Part shown: positions 1 to 8,274 of the stretch, in pieces
Numbering within the stretch: the first letter of the stretch is position 1
How the letters are laid out: each line of letters begins with the position of its first letter
Source of the DNA: an uncultured Porphyromonadaceae bacterium
GTDB lineage: Bacteria; Bacteroidota; Bacteroidia; Bacteroidales; Muribaculaceae
DNA: 47,516 bases
Reading direction: 5' to 3'
Assembly (NCBI GenBank): GCA_902491515.1
Contig: CABUIC010000020.1
Span: 1-47,516, forward strand
Program-made: the position numbers and the translations under genes
Notes under the pieces: generated by a model
Seen by the model: the letters and a program-made list of their open reading frames with translations, nothing else
Database searches by the model: none
What the model was told of the DNA's origin: nothing

Positions 1-33
1 TCAGTGGCCCGGCACCGCCCGCAGGGGTGTCTG

Positions 34-1383
34 TCAATAAGCTGAGCCGGTAGTGCGGCCCTTGATCTTGCCTTCCTTCATGAGTCCGTCGTAGTGGTGC
101 ATCATCAGGTGCGACTCAACCTGCTGGAGTGTGTCGAGGACAACGCCCACCATGATGAGGAGTGATGTACCGCCGAAGAACTGCGCGAAATTCTGGCTTA
201 TACCGAAGAAACGCGCGAAAGCCGGCAATATTGCGACGATGCCGAGAAAAATCGACCCGGGGAGGGTGATTCGGCTCATGATTGCGTCGAGATACTCGGC
301 GGTCTTCTTGCCGGGTTTCACGCCGGGGATGAATCCGTTGTTGCGCTTCATGTTCTCGGCCATCTCGGTGGGACGCACCGTGATGGCGGTGTAGAAGTAT
401 GTGAAGGCTACGATGAGGATGAAGAAGACTGCGTTGTACCAGAAGCCGTTGATGTCGGTGAAGGCGTGGAAGAAGCCCGTCTCGCCGCCGCGGAAGCCGG
501 AGAATGCCATGGGGATGAACATTATGGCCTGGGCGAAGATGATGGGCATCACGCCTGCGGCATTCACCTTCAGGGGGATGTACTGGCGGGCGCCGCCGTA
601 CTGGCGGTTGCCGACGATGCGCTTGGCGTACTGCACGGGAACCTTGCGGGTGCCCTGGACGAGAAGCACGGCGCCGACAGTCACGGCGAAGAGGAGCACA
701 ATCTCGATGATGAACATCACGAGTCCGCCCTGCGAGCCGGAGGCTCCGGGAAGACGGCTGATGAACTCGTAGGAGAGGGCTCCCGGGAGGCGCGCGATGA
801 TGCCGACAAGGATGATGAAGGAGATACCGTTGCCGATACCGCGGTCAGTGATTCTCTCGCCGAGCCACATGATGAACATCGAGCCTGCGGTGAGGATGAT
901 GGTCAGGTAGACGGTGGTCCAGAAGCCCATGTGGAGCCCGAGGCCGCCGGCCGCGGAGCTCGCCTGAATCTGAAGGTTGATCAGATAGGAGGGAGCCTGG
1001 AGGAAGAGAATCAGGACAGTGAGGTAGCGCGTGTACTGGTTCAGTTTCTGACGGCCGCTCTCGCCCTCGCGCTGCATTTTCTGGAACGAGGGGAGAATCA
1101 TTCCGCAGAGCTGGATAACAATCGACGCCGTGATGTAGGGCATGATGCCGAGGGCGAAGATCGAGGCCTGCGAGAATGCTCCGCCGGAGAACATGTCAAG
1201 AAGCTGCATGAGGCCGCTCTTGTTCGTGAAGGAAGCAAGAGCGTCGATTGCCGCGGGAGAAATCCCGGGCAACACGACGTAGCAGCCGAGGCGATATATC
1301 AGCACGAGCAGAAGCGTGATGCCGATACGGTCGCGGAGCTCCTTGATGGACCAGATATTCTTGATGGTTTCGGTGAATCTCAT
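34..1383 (-). CDS. secY: Preprotein translocase subunit SecY
   Basis: SecY is the pore-forming subunit of the SecYEG channel in the inner membrane. The 449-residue product has about ten hydrophobic segments, the N-terminal IKELRDRI region before the first membrane helix, and the family motif around GIMPYITASI near residue 80. Length is normal for SecY. The ATG at 1383 lies only 2 bp after the rplO stop, so it is the last visible gene of the spc part of the ribosomal operon. The 33 bases beyond its stop contain no start codon for a further gene, so the next operon gene begins outside the window. Identification is secure. Confidence 0.97.
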   Translation of the reverse strand: MRFTETIKNIWSIKELRDRIGITLLLVLIYRLGCYVVLPGISPAAIDALASFTNKSGLMQLLDMFSGGAFSQASIFALGIMPYITASIVIQLCGMILPSFQKMQREGESGRQKLNQYTRYLTVLILFLQAPSYLINLQIQASSAAGGLGLHMGFWTTVYLTIILTAGSMFIMWLGERITDRGIGNGISFIILVGIIARLPGALSYEFISRLPGASGSQGGLVMFIIEIVLLFAVTVGAVLLVQGTRKVPVQYAKRIVGNRQYGGARQYIPLKVNAAGVMPIIFAQAIMFIPMAFSGFRGGETGFFHAFTDINGFWYNAVFFILIVAFTYFYTAITVRPTEMAENMKRNNGFIPGVKPGKKTAEYLDAIMSRITLPGSIFLGIVAILPAFARFFGISQNFAQFFGGTSLLIMVGVVLDTLQQVESHLMMHHYDGLMKEGKIKGRTTGSAY

Positions 1384-1385
1384 GA

Positions 1386-1832
1386 TCAGAGGGTATTAGC
1401 CTGACCGCCGGCTGCTTCGATGGCTGCCTTTGCGGCGGCGGAGAAAGCATTGGCCTCGACAGTCAGGGCACGGGTTACTGCGCCCATACCCAGCACCTTG
1501 GCGAGCTGGTTGCGACGCAGGTAGCCGGCGGCGCGGAGCTCTTCAAGGCCTACCTTCTCGAGGTTGCGGCTGGCGGCCACTGCCTCAATAAGATCGAGAT
1601 TGATCGCTTTGTATTCTACACGGTTGATATTCTTGAAGCCGAACTTGGGAAGACGGCGCTGAAGGGGCATCTGACCGCCTTCGAAACCGATCTTTCGGCT
1701 GTAGCCCGAACGCGACTTGGCGCCTTTGTGGCCACGGGTGGATGTTCCGCCCTTACCGCTTCCTGCGCCACGGCCGATGCGGGTCTTGCTCTTGACGGAG
1801 CCCGCTGCGGGCTGAAGATTACTTAAGTCCAT
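1386..1832 (-). CDS. rplO: 50S ribosomal protein L15
   Basis: L15 binds 23S rRNA late in large-subunit assembly. The 148-residue product begins MDLSNLQPAAGS and has the Gly/Arg/Lys-rich N-terminal extension (RIGRGAGSGKGGTSTRGHKG) that threads into the rRNA, then the FEGGQMPLQRRLPKFGF motif typical of the family. Its stop is 2 bp from the secY start and it lies 50 bp after rpmD, so it is transcribed with the spc genes. Length and start agree with the family. Confidence 0.97.
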   Translation of the reverse strand: MDLSNLQPAAGSVKSKTRIGRGAGSGKGGTSTRGHKGAKSRSGYSRKIGFEGGQMPLQRRLPKFGFKNINRVEYKAINLDLIEAVAASRNLEKVGLEELRAAGYLRRNQLAKVLGMGAVTRALTVEANAFSAAAKAAIEAAGGQANTL

Positions 1833-1882
1833 AGTGTATTGAGGAATCTTTAAGTGTTGGTTTAAATTCGGGAGAGTGTGGT

Positions 1883-2062
1883 TTACGCTTCTGTCACCTT
1901 TACGAGGTGGTGTACGGCCTGAATCATGCCGCGTACGGAGGGGGTGTCGTCCTTCTCCACGGTGTGGTTCATCTTCTTGAGGCCGAGAGCGTCGAGCGTG
2001 CGCTTCTGTACTGCGGGGCAGTTGATGCGGCTCTTTATCTGGGTGATCTTGATTTTTGCCAT
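1883..2062 (-). CDS. rpmD: 50S ribosomal protein L30
   Basis: This 59-residue protein reads MAKIKITQIKSRINCP at the start and contains TLDALGLKKMNHTV and the tail RGMIQAVHHLVKVTEA, the standard short L30 layout. It sits between rpsE and rplO, the usual place in the spc operon. It is too short for a 60-codon ORF cut-off and was found by translating the gap. The ATG at 2062 is the only good start; the TAA is at 1883-1885. Confidence 0.96.
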   Translation of the reverse strand: MAKIKITQIKSRINCPAVQKRTLDALGLKKMNHTVEKDDTPSVRGMIQAVHHLVKVTEA

Positions 2063-2109
2063 TGTCAGGTTGTCATTTTTTAGTGTTTGGGTATTGACGG
2101 CCGGAAGTC

Positions 2110-2628
2110 TCAGCCTTTGAACACCTGCTCAACGGAGATACCGCGGTTCTGGGCCACCTGAGCGGGGGAACGCATCTCGTCGAGTGCGGCGAGGGTTGCC
2201 TTCACGAGGTTGTGGGGGTTGGACGAGCCCTTGCTCTTCGCGAGGACGTCGGTGATGCCCACGCTCTCGAGGACAGCGCGCATGGCGCCGCCGGCCTTCA
2301 CGCCCGTACCGTGGGAGGCGGGCTTGAGGATGATGCGGGAGCCGCCGAACTTGGCAACCTGCTCGTGGGGGATTGTGCCCTTGTGGACGGGAACGCGGAT
2401 GAGGTTCTTCTTGGCGGCCTCGACGCCCTTGGCGATGGCGGCCTGAACTTCGTTGGCCTTGCCGAGGCCCCAGCCTACGATGCCGTTCTCATTGCCGACA
2501 ACGACGATGGCTGCGAATGTGAATGTGCGGCCGCCCTTGGTGACCTTCGTTACACGGTTGATGGCCACGAGACGCTCCTTGAGCTCAAGGTCGCCGGTGG
2601 ACTTTACACGGTTGTTTCTCTTTGCCAT
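2110..2628 (-). CDS. rpsE: 30S ribosomal protein S5
   Basis: S5 contributes to decoding accuracy and mRNA unwinding at the entry channel. The 172-residue product shows the N-terminal double-stranded RNA-binding fold (LKERLVAINRVTKVTKGGRTF, then VGWGLGKANEV) and the C-terminal domain with SHGTGVKAGGAMRAVLE and GSSNPHNLVKAT. Length is normal. It follows rplR by 6 bp and precedes rpmD by 47 bp on the transcript, consistent with co-transcription. Confidence 0.97.
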   Translation of the reverse strand: MAKRNNRVKSTGDLELKERLVAINRVTKVTKGGRTFTFAAIVVVGNENGIVGWGLGKANEVQAAIAKGVEAAKKNLIRVPVHKGTIPHEQVAKFGGSRIILKPASHGTGVKAGGAMRAVLESVGITDVLAKSKGSSNPHNLVKATLAALDEMRSPAQVAQNRGISVEQVFKG

Positions 2629-2634
2629 AATGTC

Positions 2635-2976
2635 TTAGAATTTGAGGCCGGCTCCGCGGGCAGCGTCGGCCAGGGATTTAACACGACCGTGGAAAAGATA
2701 ACCGTTACGGTCAAAAACGACTTCGGTGATGCCTGCCTCGAGGGCCTTGCGGGCAGCCTCGCGGCCTACGTTGGCGGCAATCTCGCACTTTGTGCCTTCC
2801 TCGAGTCCCTTGGAGGAGGCGGAGACGAGGGTCTTGCCTGCGAGGTCGTCGATGAACTGCACGTAGATCTGCTTGTTGCTGCGGAAGACGGTCATGCGCG
2901 GACGCTCGGCGGTGCCGGAAATCTTGCCGCGGATGCGCATCTTGATTTTATTTCTTCTTTGTATCTTGGAGAACAT
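2635..2976 (-). CDS. rplR: 50S ribosomal protein L18
   Basis: L18 binds 5S rRNA and anchors it to the central protuberance. The 113-residue product has the basic N terminus (IQRRNKIKMRIRGKISG), the strongly conserved RPRMTVFRSNKQIYVQFIDD segment and the tail FDRNGYLFHGRVKSLADAAR. Start ATG at 2976 gives the usual length. It lies 18 bp after rplF on the transcript. Confidence 0.97.
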   Translation of the reverse strand: MFSKIQRRNKIKMRIRGKISGTAERPRMTVFRSNKQIYVQFIDDLAGKTLVSASSKGLEEGTKCEIAANVGREAARKALEAGITEVVFDRNGYLFHGRVKSLADAARGAGLKF

Positions 2977-2994
2977 GATATGATCCGTTTAAAG

Positions 2995-3552
2995 TTATTT
3001 GGCACCGGCCTTCTTACCGGACTTGCGGCGGATGATTTCGCCGACAAACTTGATACCCTTGCCCTTGTAGGGTTCGGGCTTGCGGAGGGAGCGGATTTTG
3101 GCGCAAACCTGTCCGAGGAGCTGTTTGTCGTCGCTGGTGAGGATGATGAGCGGGTTCTTGTTGCGTTCGCTCTTGGCCTCAACCTTCACCTCGGGGGGAA
3201 GTTTGATATATATAGCGTGGGAGTAACCGAGTGCGAGCTCGAGCACCTGTCCGGTGGCGGTCGCGCGGTATCCGACGCCTACGAGTTCCATTTCCTTGCG
3301 GTAGCCTTCGGAAACGCCGACAACCATGTTGTGGATCAGAGCACGGAAGAGGCCGTGCTGGGCGCGGTGGCCGCGGTCGTCGCTGGGACGGGTGAGCACT
3401 ACATGGCCGTCTTCGACGGCTACCTTGATATCGGGGTTCACGGCCTGCTTGAGTTCGCCGAGCTTACCCTTGACGGTGACTACGTTGTCCTTGTCAACCG
3501 TCACTGTCACGCCAGCGGGAAGAGCAATGGGAGCTTTACCAATTCTTGACAT
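2995..3552 (-). CDS. rplF: 50S ribosomal protein L6
   Basis: L6 sits near the GTPase-associated centre of the large subunit. The 185-residue product begins MSRIGKAPIALPAGV and has the two tandem L6 domains, with GYRATATGQVLELALGYSH in the first-second junction and the C-terminal signature KPEPYKGKGIKFVGE. Length is normal. It is 27 bp after rpsH on the transcript. Confidence 0.97.
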   Translation of the reverse strand: MSRIGKAPIALPAGVTVTVDKDNVVTVKGKLGELKQAVNPDIKVAVEDGHVVLTRPSDDRGHRAQHGLFRALIHNMVVGVSEGYRKEMELVGVGYRATATGQVLELALGYSHAIYIKLPPEVKVEAKSERNKNPLIILTSDDKQLLGQVCAKIRSLRKPEPYKGKGIKFVGEIIRRKSGKKAGAK

Positions 3553-3579
3553 AATACGAGTAGATTAAACGGTTGATGA

Positions 3580-3978
3580 TTAATAAACGTAGCACAGTAC
3601 TTCGCCGCCGACCTTGAGGTCCGCGGCCTTCTTGTTGGTCATGACGCCTTTGGAGGTTGAGAGGATGGCGACGCCGAGTCCGTTGAGGACGCGGGGCATG
3701 TCCTTGTAGCCTGTGTACTGGCGGAGGCCGGGACGCGATACGCGCTTGAGGCCCTTGATGGCGTTGACACGGTCAACGGGATCATACTTGAGGGCGATTT
3801 TGATAGTCCCTGCGGGGGTTTCGCCTTCGATGAACTTGTAGTTGAGGATGTAGCCCTGCTCGAAAAGGATACGTGTGATCTCTTTCTTGAGGTTCGAGGC
3901 GGGAACTTCGACTACGCGGTGTCCGGCCTTGATGGCGTTCCTCAGTCTGGTCAGATAGTCTGCTATGGGATCAGTCAT
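3580..3978 (-). CDS. rpsH: 30S ribosomal protein S8
   Basis: S8 binds helix 21 of 16S rRNA; in other bacteria it can also repress the spc operon. The 132-residue product begins MTDPIADYLTRLRNA and ends with the family signature VAILSTSKGVMTNKKAADLKVGGEVLCYVY (split here as GVAILSTSKGVMT and the VGGEVLCYVY tail). The gene is preceded on its transcript by an unusually long, structured 249-bp spacer after rpsN, described separately. Confidence 0.97.
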   Translation of the reverse strand: MTDPIADYLTRLRNAIKAGHRVVEVPASNLKKEITRILFEQGYILNYKFIEGETPAGTIKIALKYDPVDRVNAIKGLKRVSRPGLRQYTGYKDMPRVLNGLGVAILSTSKGVMTNKKAADLKVGGEVLCYVY

Positions 3979-4227
3979 TTTTGTTTGTTGTGGTTTTTAA
4001 ATTGATTGGGTCGTCGCGGCCTGTTGGGAGGGAAATCCCGAGGGGCACCCGCTGTGGGGTCTGAGGAAGGAGCGGGCGGCTCCCGTGGGGTCCCTGAGCC
4101 GTGCGGCTCAACAATATTTATAAACTCTCTCTCGGTCTTTGGGCTGCGGCCCAATGTCCCCCGGAAGGGGATTTAGGCTGCCGCCGCGGGTGGATCGGGC
4201 TCGGCTGGTGGCGAGAGCGGGGATTTT
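3979..4227 (-). other. Structured 249-bp spacer between rpsN and rpsH
   Basis: All other junctions from rpsJ to secY are 0-92 bp, but this one is 249 bp. It holds three short perfect hairpins in a row: CCCC/GGGG at 4158-4170, TTGGGC-TGCG-GCCCAA at 4139-4154 and TGAGCC-GTGC-GGCTCA at 4095-4110. No believable reading frame, consensus promoter or T-tract terminator is visible. It may be an inserted repeat element or an RNA regulator of the distal spc genes; which one is not decided by the sequence. Confidence 0.5.
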
Positions 4228-4539
4228 TTACCAGCTGGCCTTCTTAACTCCGGGGATGAGTCCTGCGGAAGCCATTTCGCGGAACTGGATACGCGAAATG
4301 CCGAACTCGCGCATATAACCCTTCGGACGACCGGTGATGGAGCAACGGTTGTGCTTGCGGATGTAGGACGAGTTCTTGGGCAGGCTCTGCAGCTTCTGGG
4401 CGGCATCGTAGGCTTCGGCGCGGTTTTCTTCGTTCACGCCCGAGTTCACGATTTTCTTGAGCTCGGCGCGGCGCTCCGCATACTTGGCCACCAGACGCGC
4501 GCGCTTAACCTCGCGCGCTTTCATTGATTCTTTAGCCAT
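4228..4539 (-). CDS. rpsN: 30S ribosomal protein S14, zinc-free type
   Basis: S14 lies in the head of the small subunit. The 103-residue product has the long (about 100-residue) form with KHNRCSITGRPKGYMREFGI and the conserved end GLIPGVKKASW. Only one cysteine is present in the region where zinc-binding S14 proteins have CxxC pairs, so this is the zinc-independent class. It is 15 bp after rplE and 249 bp before rpsH on the transcript. Confidence 0.96.
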   Translation of the reverse strand: MAKESMKAREVKRARLVAKYAERRAELKKIVNSGVNEENRAEAYDAAQKLQSLPKNSSYIRKHNRCSITGRPKGYMREFGISRIQFREMASAGLIPGVKKASW

Positions 4540-4554
4540 AGGGGATGCTTGGGA

Positions 4555-5103
4555 TTATTTTTTAGCGTTCTTGAAGGGCAGGCCGAACTGCTTGAGGAGC
4601 TCGTAGCCTTCTTCGTCGGTCTTTGCGGAGGTGACGAAGGTGATGTTCATGCCCATCAGTTTGTTGATGTTGTCGATGTTGATTTCCGGGAAGATGATCT
4701 GCTCGGTGATGCCGAGGGTGTAGTTGCCGCGGCCGTCGAGCTTGCCTTCGATACCCTTGAAGTCGCGGATACGGGGAAGGGCTACGCGGATGAGGCGCTC
4801 CAGGAATTCATACATGCGGTCGCGACGGAGGGTCACCATCACGCCGATAGGCATTTTCTTGCGGACCTTGAAGTTGGAGATGTCCTTCTTCGAGAGGGTG
4901 GCCACGGCCTTCTGGCCGGTGATGGCCGTGAGCTCGTTGATGGCGGTCTCGATGAGCTTCTTGTCCTGAGTCGCGGCGCCGAGGCCCTGATTGATGACAA
5001 TCTTCTCAAGGCGGGGAACCTGCATCACGGTGGAGTACTTGAACTCCTTCTCAAGGGCGGGAACGATGCGTTCCTTATAATCTTTGCTGAGAGTGGTGCT
5101 CAT
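4555..5103 (-). CDS. rplE: 50S ribosomal protein L5
   Basis: L5 binds 5S rRNA and contacts the P-site tRNA. The 182-residue product has MQVPRLEKIVINQGLGAA near residue 30, the central KMPIGVMVTLRRDRMYEFL and the C-terminal GRGNYTLGITEQIIFPEI. Length fits the family. It lies 5 bp after rplX on the transcript. Confidence 0.97.
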   Translation of the reverse strand: MSTTLSKDYKERIVPALEKEFKYSTVMQVPRLEKIVINQGLGAATQDKKLIETAINELTAITGQKAVATLSKKDISNFKVRKKMPIGVMVTLRRDRMYEFLERLIRVALPRIRDFKGIEGKLDGRGNYTLGITEQIIFPEINIDNINKLMGMNITFVTSAKTDEEGYELLKQFGLPFKNAKK

Positions 5104-5108
5104 TATCG

Positions 5109-5426
5109 TTATTTAATTACCTCGTTGGATTTAACAGCAATGCGAACTTTCTTGCCGTCCTTGCGCTCGATGCGGATGCGGGTGGGCTTGCCGGACTTGG
5201 GGTCGAGGAGGGCGATGTTCGAGATGTGGACGGGGGCTTCTTTCTTTACGAGGCCGCCCTGGGGATACTGGGCCGAAGGCTTCGTGGCCTTCGTGACAAT
5301 GTTGACGCCTTCGACAATCGCACGCATCTTCGTGCGGTCGACAGAGAGAACGCGTCCCTGCTTGCCACGGTCCTCGCCGGAGAGGACCTGTACCATATCA
5401 CCCTTCTTGATATTGATTTTGCTCAT
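5109..5426 (-). CDS. rplX: 50S ribosomal protein L24
   Basis: L24 starts large-subunit assembly. The 105-residue product carries the N-terminal KOW motif (KKGDMVQVLSGEDRGKQGRV) and the following EGVNIVTKATKPSAQYPQGG segment seen in the family. It sits between rplN and rplE, as in most bacteria, with 27 bp to rplN. Confidence 0.97.
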   Translation of the reverse strand: MSKINIKKGDMVQVLSGEDRGKQGRVLSVDRTKMRAIVEGVNIVTKATKPSAQYPQGGLVKKEAPVHISNIALLDPKSGKPTRIRIERKDGKKVRIAVKSNEVIK

Positions 5427-5453
5427 GGTGATGAGAATACTTTGGAGGATGGA

Positions 5454-5819
5454 TTAAAGCACTTCGGGTGCCAGTGAAACGATTTTCATGTTGGTCGCGC
5501 GGAGCTCGCGGGCAACGGGTCCGAAGATGCGTGTGCCGCGGAGTTCGCCGGCGTTGTTGAGGAGGACGCAGGCATTGTCGTCGAAACGGATGTAGGAACC
5601 GTCGGGACGGCGGATTTCCTTGTTCGTGCGTACGACCACGGCCTTGGAGACCGTGCCCTTCTTGACATCGGAGCCGGGGATTACGCTCTTGACGGAAACG
5701 ACGATGATGTCGCCCACCGATGCGTAACGACGGCCAGTGCCACCGAGCACATGGATGCAGAGAGCTTCCTTGGCGCCGGAGTTGTCGGCTACTGTGAGGC
5801 GTGATTCGGTCTGGATCAT
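5454..5819 (-). CDS. rplN: 50S ribosomal protein L14
   Basis: L14 forms an inter-subunit bridge with 16S rRNA. The 121-residue product begins MIQTESRLTVADNSGAKEAL and contains the signature VKSVIPGSDVKKGTVSKAVV and the tail ARELRATNMKIVSLAPEVL. Length is normal for the family. It follows rpsQ by 2 bp. Confidence 0.98.
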   Translation of the reverse strand: MIQTESRLTVADNSGAKEALCIHVLGGTGRRYASVGDIIVVSVKSVIPGSDVKKGTVSKAVVVRTNKEIRRPDGSYIRFDDNACVLLNNAGELRGTRIFGPVARELRATNMKIVSLAPEVL

Positions 5820-5821
5820 TT

Positions 5822-6082
5822 TTATTTAACTTTTTCGATGATTTCTACTAATCTCCAGCGCTTGGTCTTGCTGAGGGGGCGGGTTTCCATCAGGCGCACG
5901 GTGTCGCCTACGGAGCATTCGTTGTTCTCGTCGTGAGCGTGGTATTTCTTGGTCTTATTCACGAACTTACCGTAAATGGGGTGCTTCTCCTTCCATTTGA
6001 TGGTAACGGTGATCGACTTGTCGCCCTTGTTGCTGGAAACAACGCCGATGCGCTCTTTGCGCAGATTTCTTTTTTCTTCCAT
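5822..6082 (-). CDS. rpsQ: 30S ribosomal protein S17
   Basis: S17 is an early 16S rRNA-binding protein. The 86-residue product has the OB-fold core RKERIGVVSSNKGDKSITVT and the conserved KTKKYHAHDENNECSVGDTV segment, then the RPLSKTKRWRLVEI tail. Length is normal. It is 20 bp after rpmC and 2 bp before rplN. Confidence 0.97.
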   Translation of the reverse strand: MEEKRNLRKERIGVVSSNKGDKSITVTIKWKEKHPIYGKFVNKTKKYHAHDENNECSVGDTVRLMETRPLSKTKRWRLVEIIEKVK

Positions 6083-6102
6083 TAGTCTAATGCTCTCGGG
6101 AA

Positions 6103-6300
6103 TTACTGGTTGTTAAGCTCGCGCTGGCGCAGCTCAGTCTTCACGCGTGCGATCATGCGGCGGTCGGCCGTTATTTTCGCGGGGTTGTCCAGCGGGGTCA
6201 CGGCGTGGTTGATGCACATCTGGCGGTATTCCTTCTCCATCTGATCGAGACGCTCGCGCAGATCGGCCGTGGTCATTTCTTTGATTTCTTCTTTCTTCAT
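6103..6300 (-). CDS. rpmC: 50S ribosomal protein L29
   Basis: L29 lies beside the peptide exit tunnel. The 65-residue, all-helical product begins MKKEEIKEMTTADLRERL and has the usual second helix (DRRMIARVKTELRQRELN). It sits 6 bp after rplP, the universal gene order rplP-rpmC-rpsQ. Confidence 0.96.
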   Translation of the reverse strand: MKKEEIKEMTTADLRERLDQMEKEYRQMCINHAVTPLDNPAKITADRRMIARVKTELRQRELNNQ

Positions 6301-6306
6301 GATGGA

Positions 6307-6738
6307 TTACACGTTTTGAGTGGGATCGTAGTCGCGGCGAACCACAAACTTGGTAACCACGGGGAGTTTCTGTGCTGCGAGGCGGAGAGCTTCCTTGGCG
6401 ATGTCGTAGCTTACGCCTTCAACCTCGATGATGATGCGGCCGGGGGTGACGGGCGCCACGAAGCCTTCGGGATTACCCTTACCTTTACCCATTCGGACTT
6501 CGGCAGGCTTCTTGGTGATGGGCTTGTCCGGGAAGATACGAATCCAGATCTGGCCCTGACGCTGCATATAACGAGTCACCGCGATACGCGCGGCCTCGAT
6601 CTGGCGGCCGGTAATCCATTTGCTCTCAAGGGTCTTGATGCCGAAGGAACCGAAAGCCAGCGAGTTGCCGCGCTGGGCGTTGCCCTTCATGCGGCCTTTC
6701 TGCGAGCGGCGGAATTTGGTTTTCTTAGGTTGTAACAT
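6307..6738 (-). CDS. rplP: 50S ribosomal protein L16
   Basis: L16 helps shape the A-site of the large subunit. The 143-residue product begins MLQPKKTKFRRSQKGRMKG and contains WIRIFPDKPITKKPAEVRMG and GKGNPEGFVAPVTPG, both diagnostic. Length is normal. It is 31 bp after rpsC. Confidence 0.98.
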   Translation of the reverse strand: MLQPKKTKFRRSQKGRMKGNAQRGNSLAFGSFGIKTLESKWITGRQIEAARIAVTRYMQRQGQIWIRIFPDKPITKKPAEVRMGKGKGNPEGFVAPVTPGRIIIEVEGVSYDIAKEALRLAAQKLPVVTKFVVRRDYDPTQNV

Positions 6739-6769
6739 TGTCGTTGACTGACTGATGAGGTTCTACAAT

Positions 6770-7510
6770 TTACTTCTTGGCCCCGCGGCTGAAACCGCCG
6801 CGACGGCCTCCACGCTCGCGACGCTCGCCGCCGGCGGGACGTCCTTCCTTCTGCGTGTTGGTGAACTGGGGAGCGAGGTCGCGCTTGCCATAGACTTCGC
6901 CACGGCAGATCCACACCTTGACGCCGATGACGCCGACCTTCGTGTGGGCCTCGACAAGTGCGTAGTCGATGTCCGCGCGGAGGGTGTGGAGAGGCGTGCG
7001 GCCTTCCTTGAACATCTCCGAACGCGCGATTTCAGCGCCGTTGAGACGGCCGGAAACCTGCACCTTCACGCCCTCGGCGCCTGCACGCATCGTGGAGGCG
7101 ATGGCCATCTTGATGGCGCGGCGGTAAGCCACCTTGCCTTCGATCTGGCGGGCGATGCTCGAGGCAACAATCTGCGCGTCCAGCTCGGGACGCTTTACCT
7201 CATAGATATTGATCTGGACATCCTTGTCCGTGATTTTCTTGAGCTCTTCCTTCAGTTTCTCCACTTCCTGGCCGCCCTTGCCGATGATGAGGCCCGGACG
7301 GGAGGTGCATACTGTGATGGTGATGAGCTTGAGTGTGCGCTCGATGACAATACGCGAGACGCTGCACTTTGCGAGGCGCACGTTCAGATATTCGCGAAGC
7401 TTGTAGTCCTCGAGAATGTTGGCGGGGTATTTGCCCTTTTCAGACCAGTTGGAGTCCCAACCGCGAATTACGCCCAGGCGGTTGCTGATAGGATTTACTT
7501 TCTGTCCCAT
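6770..7510 (-). CDS. rpsC: 30S ribosomal protein S3
   Basis: S3 forms part of the mRNA entry channel. The 246-residue product begins MGQKVNPISNRLGVIRGWDS, has the KH domain motif RPGLIIGKGGQEVEKLKEEL near residues 70-95, and the C-terminal signature GVKVWICRGEVYG. It ends in an Arg/Gly-rich tail (about 35 residues after GKRDLAPQF), somewhat longer than in Escherichia coli (233 residues), as is usual in Bacteroidota. Confidence 0.98.
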   Translation of the reverse strand: MGQKVNPISNRLGVIRGWDSNWSEKGKYPANILEDYKLREYLNVRLAKCSVSRIVIERTLKLITITVCTSRPGLIIGKGGQEVEKLKEELKKITDKDVQINIYEVKRPELDAQIVASSIARQIEGKVAYRRAIKMAIASTMRAGAEGVKVQVSGRLNGAEIARSEMFKEGRTPLHTLRADIDYALVEAHTKVGVIGVKVWICRGEVYGKRDLAPQFTNTQKEGRPAGGERRERGGRRGGFSRGAKK

Positions 7511-7518
7511 AAGTGTGA

Positions 7519-7935
7519 TTAAGCCTCGCGGGTTTTAGCGTTGTTGTCAATTGTGTCCACAATCACTGTGACGTGGTTCGCACGCTTGCGGATGCGGTAG
7601 CCGCGGCCCTGGGGCGCGGTGCGCAGACGCTTGAGCATCGGTGCGGGGTTGACAAAGATAGTCTGTACGTAGAGCTCGCCGCTCTGCGCCTTGCGTTCGT
7701 TCTTTGCCTCCCAGTTGGCCACGGCGCTCATCAGGAGTTTTTCCAGACGGGCTGCGGCCTCCTTGTTGGAGAATTTGAGGATGCCGAGGGCGCGGAACAC
7801 TTCTTTACCGCGAATCATGTCGGCAACCAGACGCATCTTCCGGGGAGAGGAGGGAACATTCGTCAGTTTGGCGAATGCCACGCTCTTGAGCTCTTCCTTG
7901 CGATGGTCGGCTGTGAGTCTTTTTCTTTCACCCAT
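7519..7935 (-). CDS. rplV: 50S ribosomal protein L22
   Basis: L22 lines the peptide exit tunnel. The core NVPSSPRKMRLVADMIRGKE and the tail GRGYRIRKRANHVTVIV are diagnostic. The 138-residue reading begins MGERKRLTADHRKEELKSVA, so it has an N-terminal extension of about 15 residues compared with the shortest family members; an internal start is not supported by another ATG nearby. It lies 8 bp before rpsC and 49 bp after rpsS. Confidence 0.96.
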   Translation of the reverse strand: MGERKRLTADHRKEELKSVAFAKLTNVPSSPRKMRLVADMIRGKEVFRALGILKFSNKEAAARLEKLLMSAVANWEAKNERKAQSGELYVQTIFVNPAPMLKRLRTAPQGRGYRIRKRANHVTVIVDTIDNNAKTREA

Positions 7936-7984
7936 TTTATTTGTTCGTCTTTTTTATCGAATTGATGATTGAGGCCCTGGCGGC

Positions 7985-8254
7985 TTACTTTTTCTTGTTG
8001 CCGGCGTGTCCGCGGAAGGTGCGGGTGGGCGCGAATTCGCCGAGTTTGTGGCCTACCATGTTCTCGGTGACGTACACCGGGATGAACTTATTGCCGTTGT
8101 GCACGGCAAAGGTGTGGCCTACAAATTCGGGAGCGATCATGGATGCGCGGCTCCACGTCTTGATGACGTTTTTCTTGCCGGTGGCTTCCATGTCGGCTAC
8201 TTTCTTCTCGAGCTTGACGCTGATGAAGGGGCCTTTTTTTAATGAACGGCTCAT
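7985..8254 (-). CDS. rpsS: 30S ribosomal protein S19
   Basis: S19 lies in the small-subunit head and forms a complex with S13. The 89-residue product begins MSRSLKKGPFISVKL and contains IKTWSRASMIAPEFVGHTFA and the GHKLGEFAPTRTFRGHAG tail, matching the family along its length. It follows rplB by 20 bp. Confidence 0.98.
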   Translation of the reverse strand: MSRSLKKGPFISVKLEKKVADMEATGKKNVIKTWSRASMIAPEFVGHTFAVHNGNKFIPVYVTENMVGHKLGEFAPTRTFRGHAGNKKK

Positions 8255-8274
8255 GTTTCGTTTACGAGTTTAGA

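Noticed and set aside
2212..3549. 445-codon plus-strand frame across rpsE, rplR and rplF
   Set aside because: It is antisense to three certain ribosomal genes.
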